From Pseudomonas sp. R5-89-07 (GTDB lineage: Bacteria; Pseudomonadota; Gammaproteobacteria; Pseudomonadales; Pseudomonadaceae), in contig NZ_CP027727.1 in NCBI RefSeq assembly GCF_003851685.1, forward strand, positions 5,704,001 to 5,768,000: DNA of 64,000 nt, read 5' to 3'. Each line of letters starts with the position of its first letter. The stretch's first letter is position 1. Made by a program: the position numbers and the translations under genes. The notes beneath the pieces are model-generated. The model did no database searches, was not told the DNA's origin, and worked only from the letters and a program-made list of their open reading frames with translations. Of the stretch, positions 56,568 to 64,000 are shown piece after piece.

Positions 56568-57467
56568 ATGGAACGGCAACTGGACGCTTACTGCGCTCAC
56601 CTGCGCAACGAGCGCCAGGTGTCGCCTCACACCTTGGAGGCCTACCGGCGGGACTTGAACAAGGTCCTGGCCTATTGCGAAAAACAGCAGGTCGCCAGCT
56701 GGAAAACCCTGGATATCCAGAGCCTGCGCAGCCTGGTTGCACGGCTGCACCAGCAAGGCCAGTCCTCGCGCAGCCTGTCGCGCCTGCTGTCGGCGGTGCG
56801 CGGCCTCTATCACTACCTGAACCGCGAAGGCTTGTGCGATCACGACCCGGCCAACGGCCTGTCACCGCCCAAAGGCGAGCGACGCCTGCCAAAGACCCTG
56901 GACACCGACCGCGCCCTGCAACTGCTGGACGGCGCGGTCGAGGATGACTTCCTGGCACACCGCGACCAGGCGATCCTCGAGCTGTTCTATTCCTCGGGCC
57001 TGCGCTTGTCAGAGTTGACCGGCCTGAACCTCGACCAACTCGACCTGGCGGATGGGCTGGTGCAGGTGCTGGGTAAAGGCAGCAAGACGCGTGTGCTGCC
57101 GGTCGGCCGCAAAGCCCGCGAAGCCTTGCAGCTGTGGTTACCATTACGGGCGCTGGCCAACCCGAAAGACGATGCGGTATTTATCAGCCAACAAGGCCGA
57201 CGCCTGGGGCCACGGGCCATTCAGTTGCGTGTGAAGGCCGCCGGCGAGCGCGAACTGGGACAAAACCTGCACCCGCATATGCTCCGGCACTCCTTTGCCA
57301 GCCATATGCTCGAATCGTCCCAGGACCTGCGCGCAGTCCAGGAGCTGCTCGGCCACTCCGATATCAAGACCACGCAAATCTATACCCACCTCGACTTCCA
57401 GCACCTGGCAACGGTGTACGACAGCGCCCATCCACGGGCCAAACGCATCAAGGGCGACGACTCATGA
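56568..57467 (+). CDS. xerC: Tyrosine recombinase XerC
   Basis: 299 aa. The N-terminal SAM-like DNA-binding domain is followed by a catalytic domain with R146, K170, H237, R240, H263 and nucleophile Y272 ([10 protein letters not shown]). With XerD it resolves chromosome dimers at dif. This is the house-keeping copy, identified by its context between DUF484 and the HAD gene. The stop overlaps the next start (ATGA). Confidence 0.95.
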   Translation: MERQLDAYCAHLRNERQVSPHTLEAYRRDLNKVLAYCEKQQVASWKTLDIQSLRSLVARLHQQGQSSRSLSRLLSAVRGLYHYLNREGLCDHDPANGLSPPKGERRLPKTLDTDRALQLLDGAVEDDFLAHRDQAILELFYSSGLRLSELTGLNLDQLDLADGLVQVLGKGSKTRVLPVGRKAREALQLWLPLRALANPKDDAVFISQQGRRLGPRAIQLRVKAAGERELGQNLHPHMLRHSFASHMLESSQDLRAVQELLGHSDIKTTQIYTHLDFQHLATVYDSAHPRAKRIKGDDS

Positions 57468-58159
57468 GCATCAAGCTGATCACCTTCGACCTGGACGACA
57501 CGCTCTGGGACAACGTACCCGTCATCATCAGCGCCGAAGCGTCGATGCGCGAATGGTTGGCGCTCAACGCGTCCAAGGTCGGCGACTTGCCCTTGGAACA
57601 TTTCGCCAGCCTGCGCCAACAGGTGCTGCAGCGTCACCCGGAACTCAAACACCGCATCAGTATCCTGCGCCACCGGGTGTTAATGCATGCGTTTGAGGAG
57701 GCCGGTTATCCACAACCTGAGGCCACGGAAATGGCCGACGTGTGTTTTGAAGCGTTCATTCATGCGCGGCACCAGCTCACCGTCTTCCCCGAAGCCGAGC
57801 CAATGCTCAAAGCGCTGCGCCAGCACTTCCTGCTGGGGGTGATCACCAATGGCAATGCCGATGTGCAACGTGTGGGCCTGGCGGACTACTTTCACTTTGC
57901 CTTGCGTGCCGAAGATATCGGCATCGCCAAGCCGGATGCGCGATTGTTTCAAGAGGCGTTGCAGCGCGGCGGTGTGGAGGCCGGGGCGGCGGTGCATGTT
58001 GGCGATCATCCAGGTGATGACATCGCCGGGGCTCAACAGGCGGGGCTGCGGGCGGTGTGGTTCAACCCGACAGGCAAGGTGTGGGAAGGGGAAAAACTCC
58101 CGGATGCGCAGATTCGCAGCCTGACGGAGTTGCCGGAGTTACTTCGCCGCTGGCAGTAA
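57464..58159 (+). CDS. HAD family hydrolase (YigB-like)
   Basis: 231 aa. HAD motif I FDLDDTLW has nucleophile D9 and acid D11, motif II is GVITNGNAD and motifs III-IV lie near KPDARLF and [14 protein letters not shown]. coli YigB is an FMN/5-amino-uracil-phosphate phosphatase involved in flavin synthesis, so a similar role is possible. The start at 57464 is coupled to the xerC stop; the open frame to 57134 lies inside xerC. Confidence 0.9.
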   Translation: MSIKLITFDLDDTLWDNVPVIISAEASMREWLALNASKVGDLPLEHFASLRQQVLQRHPELKHRISILRHRVLMHAFEEAGYPQPEATEMADVCFEAFIHARHQLTVFPEAEPMLKALRQHFLLGVITNGNADVQRVGLADYFHFALRAEDIGIAKPDARLFQEALQRGGVEAGAAVHVGDHPGDDIAGAQQAGLRAVWFNPTGKVWEGEKLPDAQIRSLTELPELLRRWQ

Positions 58160-58171
58160 CACCGATGGCCA

Positions 58172-58266
58172 AATGTGGGAGGGGGCTTGCCCCCGATAGC
58201 GGTGTACCAGTCACCAGATGGACTGGCTGACCCACCGCCATCGGGGGCAAGCCCCCTCCCACATTG
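58172..58266. repeat. REPIN between the HAD gene and sutA
   Basis: An ATGTGGGAGGGGGCTTGCCC unit and its inverse flank a centre containing the ACCAGATGGACTGG symmetry. It starts 13 bases after the HAD stop. Confidence 0.9.
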
Positions 58267-58301
58267 AATTGCCCCAAGCTCATAAATAGCAGCCATGAAA
58301 A

Positions 58302-58322
58302 AACCCGCAGCGACGGCGGGCT
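58302..58322 (-). terminator. Terminator after sutA
   Basis: On the minus strand a GCCCGC/GCGGGT stem with a 7-base loop is followed by six T residues, 24 bases past the sutA stop. Confidence 0.75.
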
Positions 58323-58345
58323 CTTTCAGCAAGCAGGTGGCTGCC

Positions 58346-58678
58346 TCAGATAGGACGGCTGCCGTACTTGTTATCCGGTTTCTTCGGTGGATCAGCAACC
58401 ACGTTGGGCTCGACTTCGACCACTTTGCCGCCTTTGGCGAGGAACTCTTCCATCGCGCGGGCCAGGGCATCGCGCTCTTTGTTCTTGGCTTCAACGCTAG
58501 GCAGCTCGTCTACCGAAACAGCAGCCTTGGCCTTGCCTTTGGCTTTGGGCGCGGCATCATCGCCAGCACTGTCATCAAGGTCTTCAGCAACGTCATCAGC
58601 CGCCACTTCAAGACTTTCCTCAGTGTCGTCTTCGTCACCTACTTCAAGGTCGTCGTTTTCCAGATCATCGTCGCTCAT
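58346..58678 (-). CDS. sutA: RNA polymerase-binding regulator SutA
   Basis: 110 aa. The first 45 residues are strongly acidic and probably disordered (DDDLENDDLEVGDEDD). A basic patch (PKAKGKAKAA), a central helix (SVEAKNKERDALARAMEEFLAKGG) and a C-terminal tail ending PDNKYGSRPI follow. This matches SutA, which in P. aeruginosa binds RNA polymerase and raises rRNA and other transcription during slow growth. GAGGT precedes the ATG. Its position upstream of yjbQ-amtB is as in P. aeruginosa. Confidence 0.82.
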   Translation of the reverse strand: MSDDDLENDDLEVGDEDDTEESLEVAADDVAEDLDDSAGDDAAPKAKGKAKAAVSVDELPSVEAKNKERDALARAMEEFLAKGGKVVEVEPNVVADPPKKPDNKYGSRPI

Positions 58679-58747
58679 GTTCTACCTCATGACTTGCGAA
58701 AAGCAGATTAGTTATAGCCCAGCTTCACCCTCTGTCGAGGTCGCTGG

Positions 58748-58779
58748 AAAAAAATCAACGTCCACTGGATCTCCAGTGG
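58748..58779 (-). terminator. Terminator-like hairpin after yjbQ
   Basis: A perfect 7-bp stem CCACTGG/CCAGTGG with a 4-base loop directly follows the yjbQ stop. A run of seven T residues on the minus strand comes 7 bases later, further than ideal. Confidence 0.5.
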
Positions 58780-58780
58780 C

Positions 58781-59206
58781 TTATGCCCCTTCACCATGCA
58801 AGGTGGCGAGGACTTTACGAGCACCGCCGTGATCACGGTGCTCGCCCAGATAAACACCTTGCCAGGTCCCCATCGCCAAGCGGCCGGCCTTCACCGGCAA
58901 ACTCAACTGGCAGCCCAGGAGACTGGCCTTGAAGTGCGCCGGCAGATCATCCGGACCTTCGTCGTTGTGTTCGAACCCTGCCTGGCCTTGCGGCACCAGC
59001 ACGTTGAAAAAACGCTCGAAGTCCCGGCGAACTGCCGGATCGGCATTCTCGTTGACCGTCAACGAGGCCGAGGTGTGCTGCAGCCACAGATGCAACAGGC
59101 CCACGCGACACGCCTTCAATTCAGGCAAGCCGGCAAGCAACTCATCGGTCACCAAGTGAAAGCCCCGGGGCTTGGCCCGCAGGGTTATCAGGGTCTGTTG
59201 CCACAT
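58781..59206 (-). CDS. yjbQ: YjbQ family protein (secondary thiamine-phosphate synthase enzyme)
   Basis: 141 aa UPF0047/YjbQ family protein with the conserved [18 protein letters not shown] and the C-terminal [15 protein letters not shown]. Members have weak thiamine-phosphate synthase activity; the true role is unclear. Length matches the family. Confidence 0.92.
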   Translation of the reverse strand: MWQQTLITLRAKPRGFHLVTDELLAGLPELKACRVGLLHLWLQHTSASLTVNENADPAVRRDFERFFNVLVPQGQAGFEHNDEGPDDLPAHFKASLLGCQLSLPVKAGRLAMGTWQGVYLGEHRDHGGARKVLATLHGEGA

Positions 59207-59375
59207 ACAGTTCTCCGCCCATCGGCGCGCATTCTAGCGCGCTCTGGAAAAAAACAAAGTGCCGAATACGCCTACATGCCTGTAAGACATTCGCACCCCC
59301 AAAAGTGCGGTGTGGATCCCATCACAAAGTCGACGAAAAACCCATACCACTTATAGCCAAAGACAAACGCCAGGC

Positions 59376-59409
59376 AAAAAAATGCCCGGCAAGCCGGGCA
59401 TCTTTTTTT
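59376..59409. terminator. Terminator after amtB (bidirectional)
   Basis: A 9-bp stem ATGCCCGGC/GCCGGGCAT lies 8-16 bases past the amtB stop, with seven T residues on the minus side and T7 on the plus side. Confidence 0.9.
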
Positions 59410-59416
59410 CGCGTAC

Positions 59417-60757
59417 TTACAAGTTGTAGCCGCGCTCGTTGTGTTGCGCCAGGTCGAGGCCGACCGCCTCTTCCTCTTCGGTGACGCGCAGGCCCATGAC
59501 CATGTCCAGCACCTTGAGGATAACGTAGGTGACGATCGCCGTGTAGATCACGGTGAAGCCGACGCCTTTGCACTGGATCCACACCTGGGCAGCGATGTCG
59601 GTGGTAGCGGCGTTGAAGCCACCCATCGACGGAGCTGCGAACACGCCGGTCAGGATCGCGCCGAGGATACCGCCGATACCGTGCACGCCGAAGGCGTCCA
59701 GGGAGTCGTCGTAGCCCAGCTTGCGCTTGAGGGTCGTGGCGCAGAAGAAGCACACCACGCCCGCCGCCAGGCCGATCACCAGCGCGCCCATCGGGCCGAC
59801 GGTGCCAGCAGCCGGTGTGATTGCAACCAGGCCGGCCACCACACCCGAGGCGATGCCCAGTGCGCTCGGCTTACCGTGGGTGATCCACTCGGCAAACATC
59901 CAGCCCAGCGCAGCGGCGGCGGTAGCGATCTGGGTAACCAGCATCGCCATGCCGGCCGTGCCGTTGGCCGCAGCAGCGGAGCCGGCGTTGAAGCCGAACC
60001 AGCCGATCCACAGCATGGCCGCGCCGATCAAGGTGTAACCCAGGTTATGCGGGGCCATCGGGGTGGTCGGGAAGCCTTTACGCTTGCCGAGCACGAGGCA
60101 CGCTACCAGGCCAGCCACACCGGCGTTGATGTGCACCACGGTGCCACCGGCAAAGTCCAGCACGCCCCAGTCCCACATCAGGCCGCCGTTGCCGCTCCAG
60201 ACCATGTGCGCAATCGGCGCATAGACCAGGGTGAACCAGATGCCCATGAAAATCAGCATCGCGGAGAACTTCATGCGCTCGGCGAAGGCACCGACGATCA
60301 GCGCCGGCGTGATGATGGCGAAGGTCATCTGGAAGGTGATGAACACCGCTTCCGGGAACAGCGCCGCCGGCCCGGTGATGCTGGCTGGAGTGACCCCTGC
60401 CAGGAACGCCTTGCCCATGCCGCCGAAGAAGGAGTTGAAGTTGACGACGCCCTGCTCCATACCGGTGGTATCGAACGCAATGCTGTAACCGTAGATGACC
60501 CACAGAATGCTGATCAGGCCAGTGATGGCAAAGCATTGCATCATCACCGACAGAATATTCTTGGAACGGACCATGCCGCCGTAGAACAGCGCCAGGCCAG
60601 GGATGGTCATGAACAGCACCAGTGCGGTGGCGGTCAGCATCCAGGCGGTGTCGCCGGAATTGAGGACTGGAGCCGCCACTTCATCTGCCGCCATTGCAAG
60701 GCTTGGCATTACGATGGACAACAGGGCTCCGAGCCCTGCGAATTTACGCAGAGTCAT
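59417..60757 (-). CDS. amtB: Ammonium transporter AmtB
   Basis: 446 aa. A signal peptide (residues 1-22, ending AMA) is followed by eleven membrane helices of the Amt/Rh family, with SAALNPTFLI-like functional motifs such as DFAGGTVVHINAGVAGL and the DSLDAFGVHGIGGILGA histidine region. It conducts ammonium and is closed by unmodified GlnK. The start at 60757 (MTLRKFAGLG) follows AGGAG; the open frame to 60871 lies in the glnK-amtB spacer and glnK end. Confidence 0.96.
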   Translation of the reverse strand: MTLRKFAGLGALLSIVMPSLAMAADEVAAPVLNSGDTAWMLTATALVLFMTIPGLALFYGGMVRSKNILSVMMQCFAITGLISILWVIYGYSIAFDTTGMEQGVVNFNSFFGGMGKAFLAGVTPASITGPAALFPEAVFITFQMTFAIITPALIVGAFAERMKFSAMLIFMGIWFTLVYAPIAHMVWSGNGGLMWDWGVLDFAGGTVVHINAGVAGLVACLVLGKRKGFPTTPMAPHNLGYTLIGAAMLWIGWFGFNAGSAAAANGTAGMAMLVTQIATAAAALGWMFAEWITHGKPSALGIASGVVAGLVAITPAAGTVGPMGALVIGLAAGVVCFFCATTLKRKLGYDDSLDAFGVHGIGGILGAILTGVFAAPSMGGFNAATTDIAAQVWIQCKGVGFTVIYTAIVTYVILKVLDMVMGLRVTEEEEAVGLDLAQHNERGYNL

Positions 60758-60791
60758 AGTGTTTTCTCCTGGGGCGTTGGGGTTTGGCGGC

Positions 60792-61552
<761 letters not shown>

Positions 61553-61816
61553 ATGCTCGCGCCCAAAGACTTCCTCGACGCCCTGAGCGGCCACGCCTCT
61601 CGCCTGTTCAGCGGCGACACCCCGCTGCCCCGCAATGAAATCGAAAGCCAGTTCAAGGCACTGCTGCAAAGTGGCTTCAGCAAGCTCGACCTGGTGAGCC
61701 GTGAAGAGTTCGACAGCCAGATGGTGGTGTTGGCCCGCACGCGTGCGCGGCTTGAGAGCCTGGAGGCGAAGGTCGCGGAACTGGAAGCGCGGATGACGCC
61801 ACCTTCCGCCGAATAA
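61553..61816 (+). CDS. ubiK: Ubiquinone biosynthesis accessory factor UbiK
   Basis: 87 aa YqiC/BMFP family protein. An amphipathic N-terminal helix is followed by a C-terminal coiled coil (VSREEFDSQMVVLARTRARLESLEAKVAELEAR) that trimerises. With UbiJ it supports the soluble Ubi enzyme complex. It is adjacent to yifB, as in other Pseudomonas. Confidence 0.92.
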   Translation: MLAPKDFLDALSGHASRLFSGDTPLPRNEIESQFKALLQSGFSKLDLVSREEFDSQMVVLARTRARLESLEAKVAELEARMTPPSAE

Positions 61817-62118
61817 ACGCAATCAGTGAAGGGGCTACCCCGCAGAAGCGTGAAATCACCTGTGGCGAGGGAGCTTGCTCCCGCTGGACTGCGCAGCAGT
61901 CCCATTGTCTGGGGCCGCTTCGCGACCCAGCGGGAGCAAGCTCCCTCGCCACAGGTACGGTGTTCGCCTTAACGGCCTGGCATTAGCGGGTTTTTCTCCA
62001 CAGTTGTCCTGCGTCGTTGTCTGGATACGTTCTGTAAAACCTCCCCCGCTTTGCTTTTCTCACCCTCGTCTACCCTTGAATAACCCGCAGGAAGCGGCCT
62101 CCATTTCAAGGATCGAGC
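61817..62118. other. Spacer ubiK / yifB holding a REPIN
   Basis: About 300 bases. Most is the REPIN at 61860-61954; the rest (61960-62118) probably holds the yifB promoter. No gene recognised. Confidence 0.6.
61860..61954. repeat. REPIN, GTGGCGAGGGAGCTTGCTCCC type
   Basis: CTGTGGCGAGGGAGCTTGCT and its inverse flank a GC-rich centre (GACTGCGCAGCAGTC). This is the third REP family in the window, distinct in arm and loop sequence. Confidence 0.9.
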
Positions 62119-63615
62119 ATGTCCCTCGCCATCGTCCACAGCCGCGCCCAGATCGGCGTTGAAGCTCCCGTCGTTACCGTCGAAGTGCATATGGCCAATG
62201 GCTTGCCATCCCTGACCCTGGTGGGTTTGCCGGAAACCGCGGTCAAGGAAAGCAAGGACCGCGTTCGCAGCGCCATTCTCAACTCGGCCCTGCAATACCC
62301 AGCGCGGCGCATCACGCTCAACCTCGCGCCCGCCGACCTGCCCAAGGACGGCGGGCGGTTTGACCTGGCGATTGCCCTGGGGATCCTGGCGGCCAGCATG
62401 CAGGTGCCGGCATTGATGCTCGATGACGTCGAGTGCCTGGGAGAGTTGGCGCTGTCCGGCGAGGTACGCGCGGTGAAAGGCGTGTTGCCGGCCGCGCTGG
62501 CGGCGCGCAAGGCCGGGCGCACCCTGATAGTGCCCAGGGCGAACGCTGAGGAAGCTTGCCTGGCGTCAGGGTTGAAGGTGATTGCGGTAGATCACTTGCT
62601 GCAGGTGGTGGCGCACTTGAATGGGCATGTACCGATCGAGCCCTACAAGTCCGACGGCTTGCTGTATTTGAATAAGCCTTACCCGGACCTCAATGAAGTA
62701 CAGGGCCAGTTGGCCGCCAAGCGTGCCTTGCTGATCGCCGCGGCGGGGGCGCATAACCTGTTATTCAGCGGGCCGCCCGGCACCGGCAAGACCTTGCTCG
62801 CCAGCCGCCTGCCGGGCTTGCTGCCACCGCTCAGCGAGCAGGAAGCACTGGAAGTCGCGGCGATTCAATCCGTGGTCAGCCTGGCCCCGCTAAGTCATTG
62901 GCCGCACCGGCCGTTCCGCCAGCCGCACCACTCGGCGTCCGGCCCCGCGCTGGTCGGCGGAGGATCGAAGCCGCAACCGGGGGAAATCACCCTGGCCCAT
63001 CACGGCGTGTTGTTCCTGGACGAGTTGCCGGAGTTCGACCGCAAAGTCCTGGAGGTACTGCGCGAGCCGCTCGAGTCGGGACATATTGTGATTTCCCGCG
63101 CGCGGGACCGGGTGAGTTTCCCGGCGCGCTTCCAACTGGTCGCGGCGATGAACCCCTGCCCTTGCGGTTATATGGGCGAACCCAGCGGCCGTTGTCGGTG
63201 CACGCCGGAACAGATTCAACGCTACCGCAACAAGCTCTCGGGGCCGCTATTGGACCGCATCGATTTGCACCTGACCGTGGCGCGGGAGGCCACGGCACTG
63301 AGCCCGGCCCAACAGACCGGCGACAACACTGCGAAAACCGCCGCCCTGGTTGCCGACGCACGGGAGCGCCAGCAACGACGCCAGGGCTGCGCCAATGCGT
63401 TCCTCGATCTGCCGGGGCTGCGCGAGTACTGCACGCTGGCAAAGGTCGATGAAGGCTGGCTGGAAAGTGCATGTGAGCGACTGACACTGTCGCTGCGCGC
63501 GGCTCATAGGCTGCTCAAGGTGGCGCGCACTTTGGCGGACCTCGAACAAACAGAAGCAATCGCTCGCCACCATCTGCAAGAGGCCTTGCAGTACCGTCCG
63601 GCGGCGATCAATTGA
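62119..63615 (+). CDS. yifB: YifB family Mg-chelatase-like AAA+ ATPase (ComM-related)
   Basis: 498 aa. The N-terminal Lon-protease-like fold domain (residues about 1-170) lacks a protease dyad. The AAA+ module has P-loop SGPPGTGKT at 217-225 and Walker B GVLFLDELPEF, followed by a Cys-rich insert (CPCGYMGEPSGRCRC). The related ComM helicase promotes branch migration during natural transformation. AAGGATCG precedes the ATG. Confidence 0.94.
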   Translation: MSLAIVHSRAQIGVEAPVVTVEVHMANGLPSLTLVGLPETAVKESKDRVRSAILNSALQYPARRITLNLAPADLPKDGGRFDLAIALGILAASMQVPALMLDDVECLGELALSGEVRAVKGVLPAALAARKAGRTLIVPRANAEEACLASGLKVIAVDHLLQVVAHLNGHVPIEPYKSDGLLYLNKPYPDLNEVQGQLAAKRALLIAAAGAHNLLFSGPPGTGKTLLASRLPGLLPPLSEQEALEVAAIQSVVSLAPLSHWPHRPFRQPHHSASGPALVGGGSKPQPGEITLAHHGVLFLDELPEFDRKVLEVLREPLESGHIVISRARDRVSFPARFQLVAAMNPCPCGYMGEPSGRCRCTPEQIQRYRNKLSGPLLDRIDLHLTVAREATALSPAQQTGDNTAKTAALVADARERQQRRQGCANAFLDLPGLREYCTLAKVDEGWLESACERLTLSLRAAHRLLKVARTLADLEQTEAIARHHLQEALQYRPAAIN

Positions 63616-63647
63616 GCCGTGCGCCCCTATATTCGGAATGCGGTGGC

Positions 63648-64000
63648 TTAGCGGAACCGGTCCACTTCATGCCGCAAGCCCGCCGCCAAAGTCTCCAGCT
63701 CCTTGGCGGTGATCGCCAGGTTCGACACCACTTCACGCTGCTCGCTGTTAGCCAGCGCAATACTCTGCAGGTTGCTGCTGAGCAAGGTCGCGGTGCTGCT
63801 CTGCTCTTGCGTGGCCGTGGTGATTGCGGCGAACTGCTGGCCGGCCGAACGGCTTTGCTCGTCGATGCGCGCCAGGGCCGAGGCCACGTCGGCGTTGCGC
63901 GACAGGCCTTCCTGCATCAGCACATTACCGTGCTCCATGGTGCTGATGGCATTCCCGGTTTCCTGCTGGATGCTCTGGATCATGCCGGAAATTTCATCGG
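63648..64000 (-). CDS. Methyl-accepting chemotaxis protein, C-terminal part (cut by window edge)
   Basis: Only the last ~117 residues are inside the window. They show the end of the MCP signalling domain: DEISGMIQSIQQET, a methylation-helix region with ATQEQSSTATLLSSNLQSIA, and an HEVDRFR end. The reading frame is still open at base 64000. Ligand domain and start lie outside. It converges with yifB. Confidence 0.9.
   Translation of the reverse strand, partial: DEISGMIQSIQQETGNAISTMEHGNVLMQEGLSRNADVASALARIDEQSRSAGQQFAAITTATQEQSSTATLLSSNLQSIALANSEQREVVSNLAITAKELETLAAGLRHEVDRFR

Noticed and set aside
55696..57144. 482-aa open frame on the minus strand
   Set aside because: Antisense to dapF, DUF484 and xerC, with no domain and a composition typical of a complementary frame.

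Overview
The window looks like a chromosomal segment of a fluorescent-group Pseudomonas (P. fluorescens complex). The evidence is high-GC coding with the Pseudomonas gene order glpT-ubiD-(O-acyltransferase)-rho-trxA-ppx-ppk1-hemB ... algP-FKBP-algQ-dsbB-hemYXDC-algR-argH ... cyaA-rnk-cyaY-lptM-lysA-dapF-DUF484-xerC-HAD ... sutA-yjbQ-amtB-glnK-ubiK-yifB, plus several REP/REPIN palindromes of the P. fluorescens type. No rRNA, tRNA, CRISPR array, insertion sequence or phage gene was seen.

Layout. Bases 1-4021 carry a small membrane protein, an EVE-domain protein, a FliL-like protein, a quinone oxidoreductase and glpT, which has two GlpR-type operators. Bases 4018-7898 carry a ChaC-type gamma-glutamylcyclotransferase downstream of a TonB-dependent receptor, then a PagP-like outer-membrane protein. 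Bases 7957-14414 hold an iron-sulfur flavin reductase coupled to ubiD, an O-acyltransferase, rho and trxA. The interval between trxA and ppx (about 14535-23294) is accessory: a FadR-family regulator, an amino-acid ABC transporter with a palindromic operator candidate, and a four-gene chaperone-usher fimbrial cluster. Bases 23295-38505 carry polyphosphate metabolism (ppx/ppk1), hemB, a DedA protein, a fatty-acid-hydroxylase-like membrane enzyme, elbB, a cytochrome c/FTR1 fusion, a LysE exporter, an MscS-like channel, an ABC-F ATPase and algP with a 39-bp tandem repeat. Bases 38697-47712 carry an FKBP isomerase, algQ, a DsbB homologue, hemC-hemD-hemX-hemY, algR and argH. Bases 47813-64000 carry a GST, two small conserved proteins, cyaA, rnk, a DUF1289 gene, cyaY, lptM-lysA-dapF-DUF484-xerC-HAD, sutA, yjbQ, glnK-amtB, ubiK, yifB and the end of a chemoreceptor.

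How the genes work together: two heme blocks (hemB; hemCDXY), ubiquinone genes (ubiD with its coupled reductase; ubiK), polyphosphate synthesis and hydrolysis, diaminopimelate/lysine synthesis, ammonium sensing and uptake (glnK-amtB), and regulators of gene expression (rho, algQ, sutA, rnk, cyaA, algR). The most notable departure from the expected gene order is between algR and argH, where the sensor kinase gene algZ (fimS) normally lies. Here only a decayed remnant is left, with in-frame stops and deletions, so algR appears to have lost its partner kinase gene.
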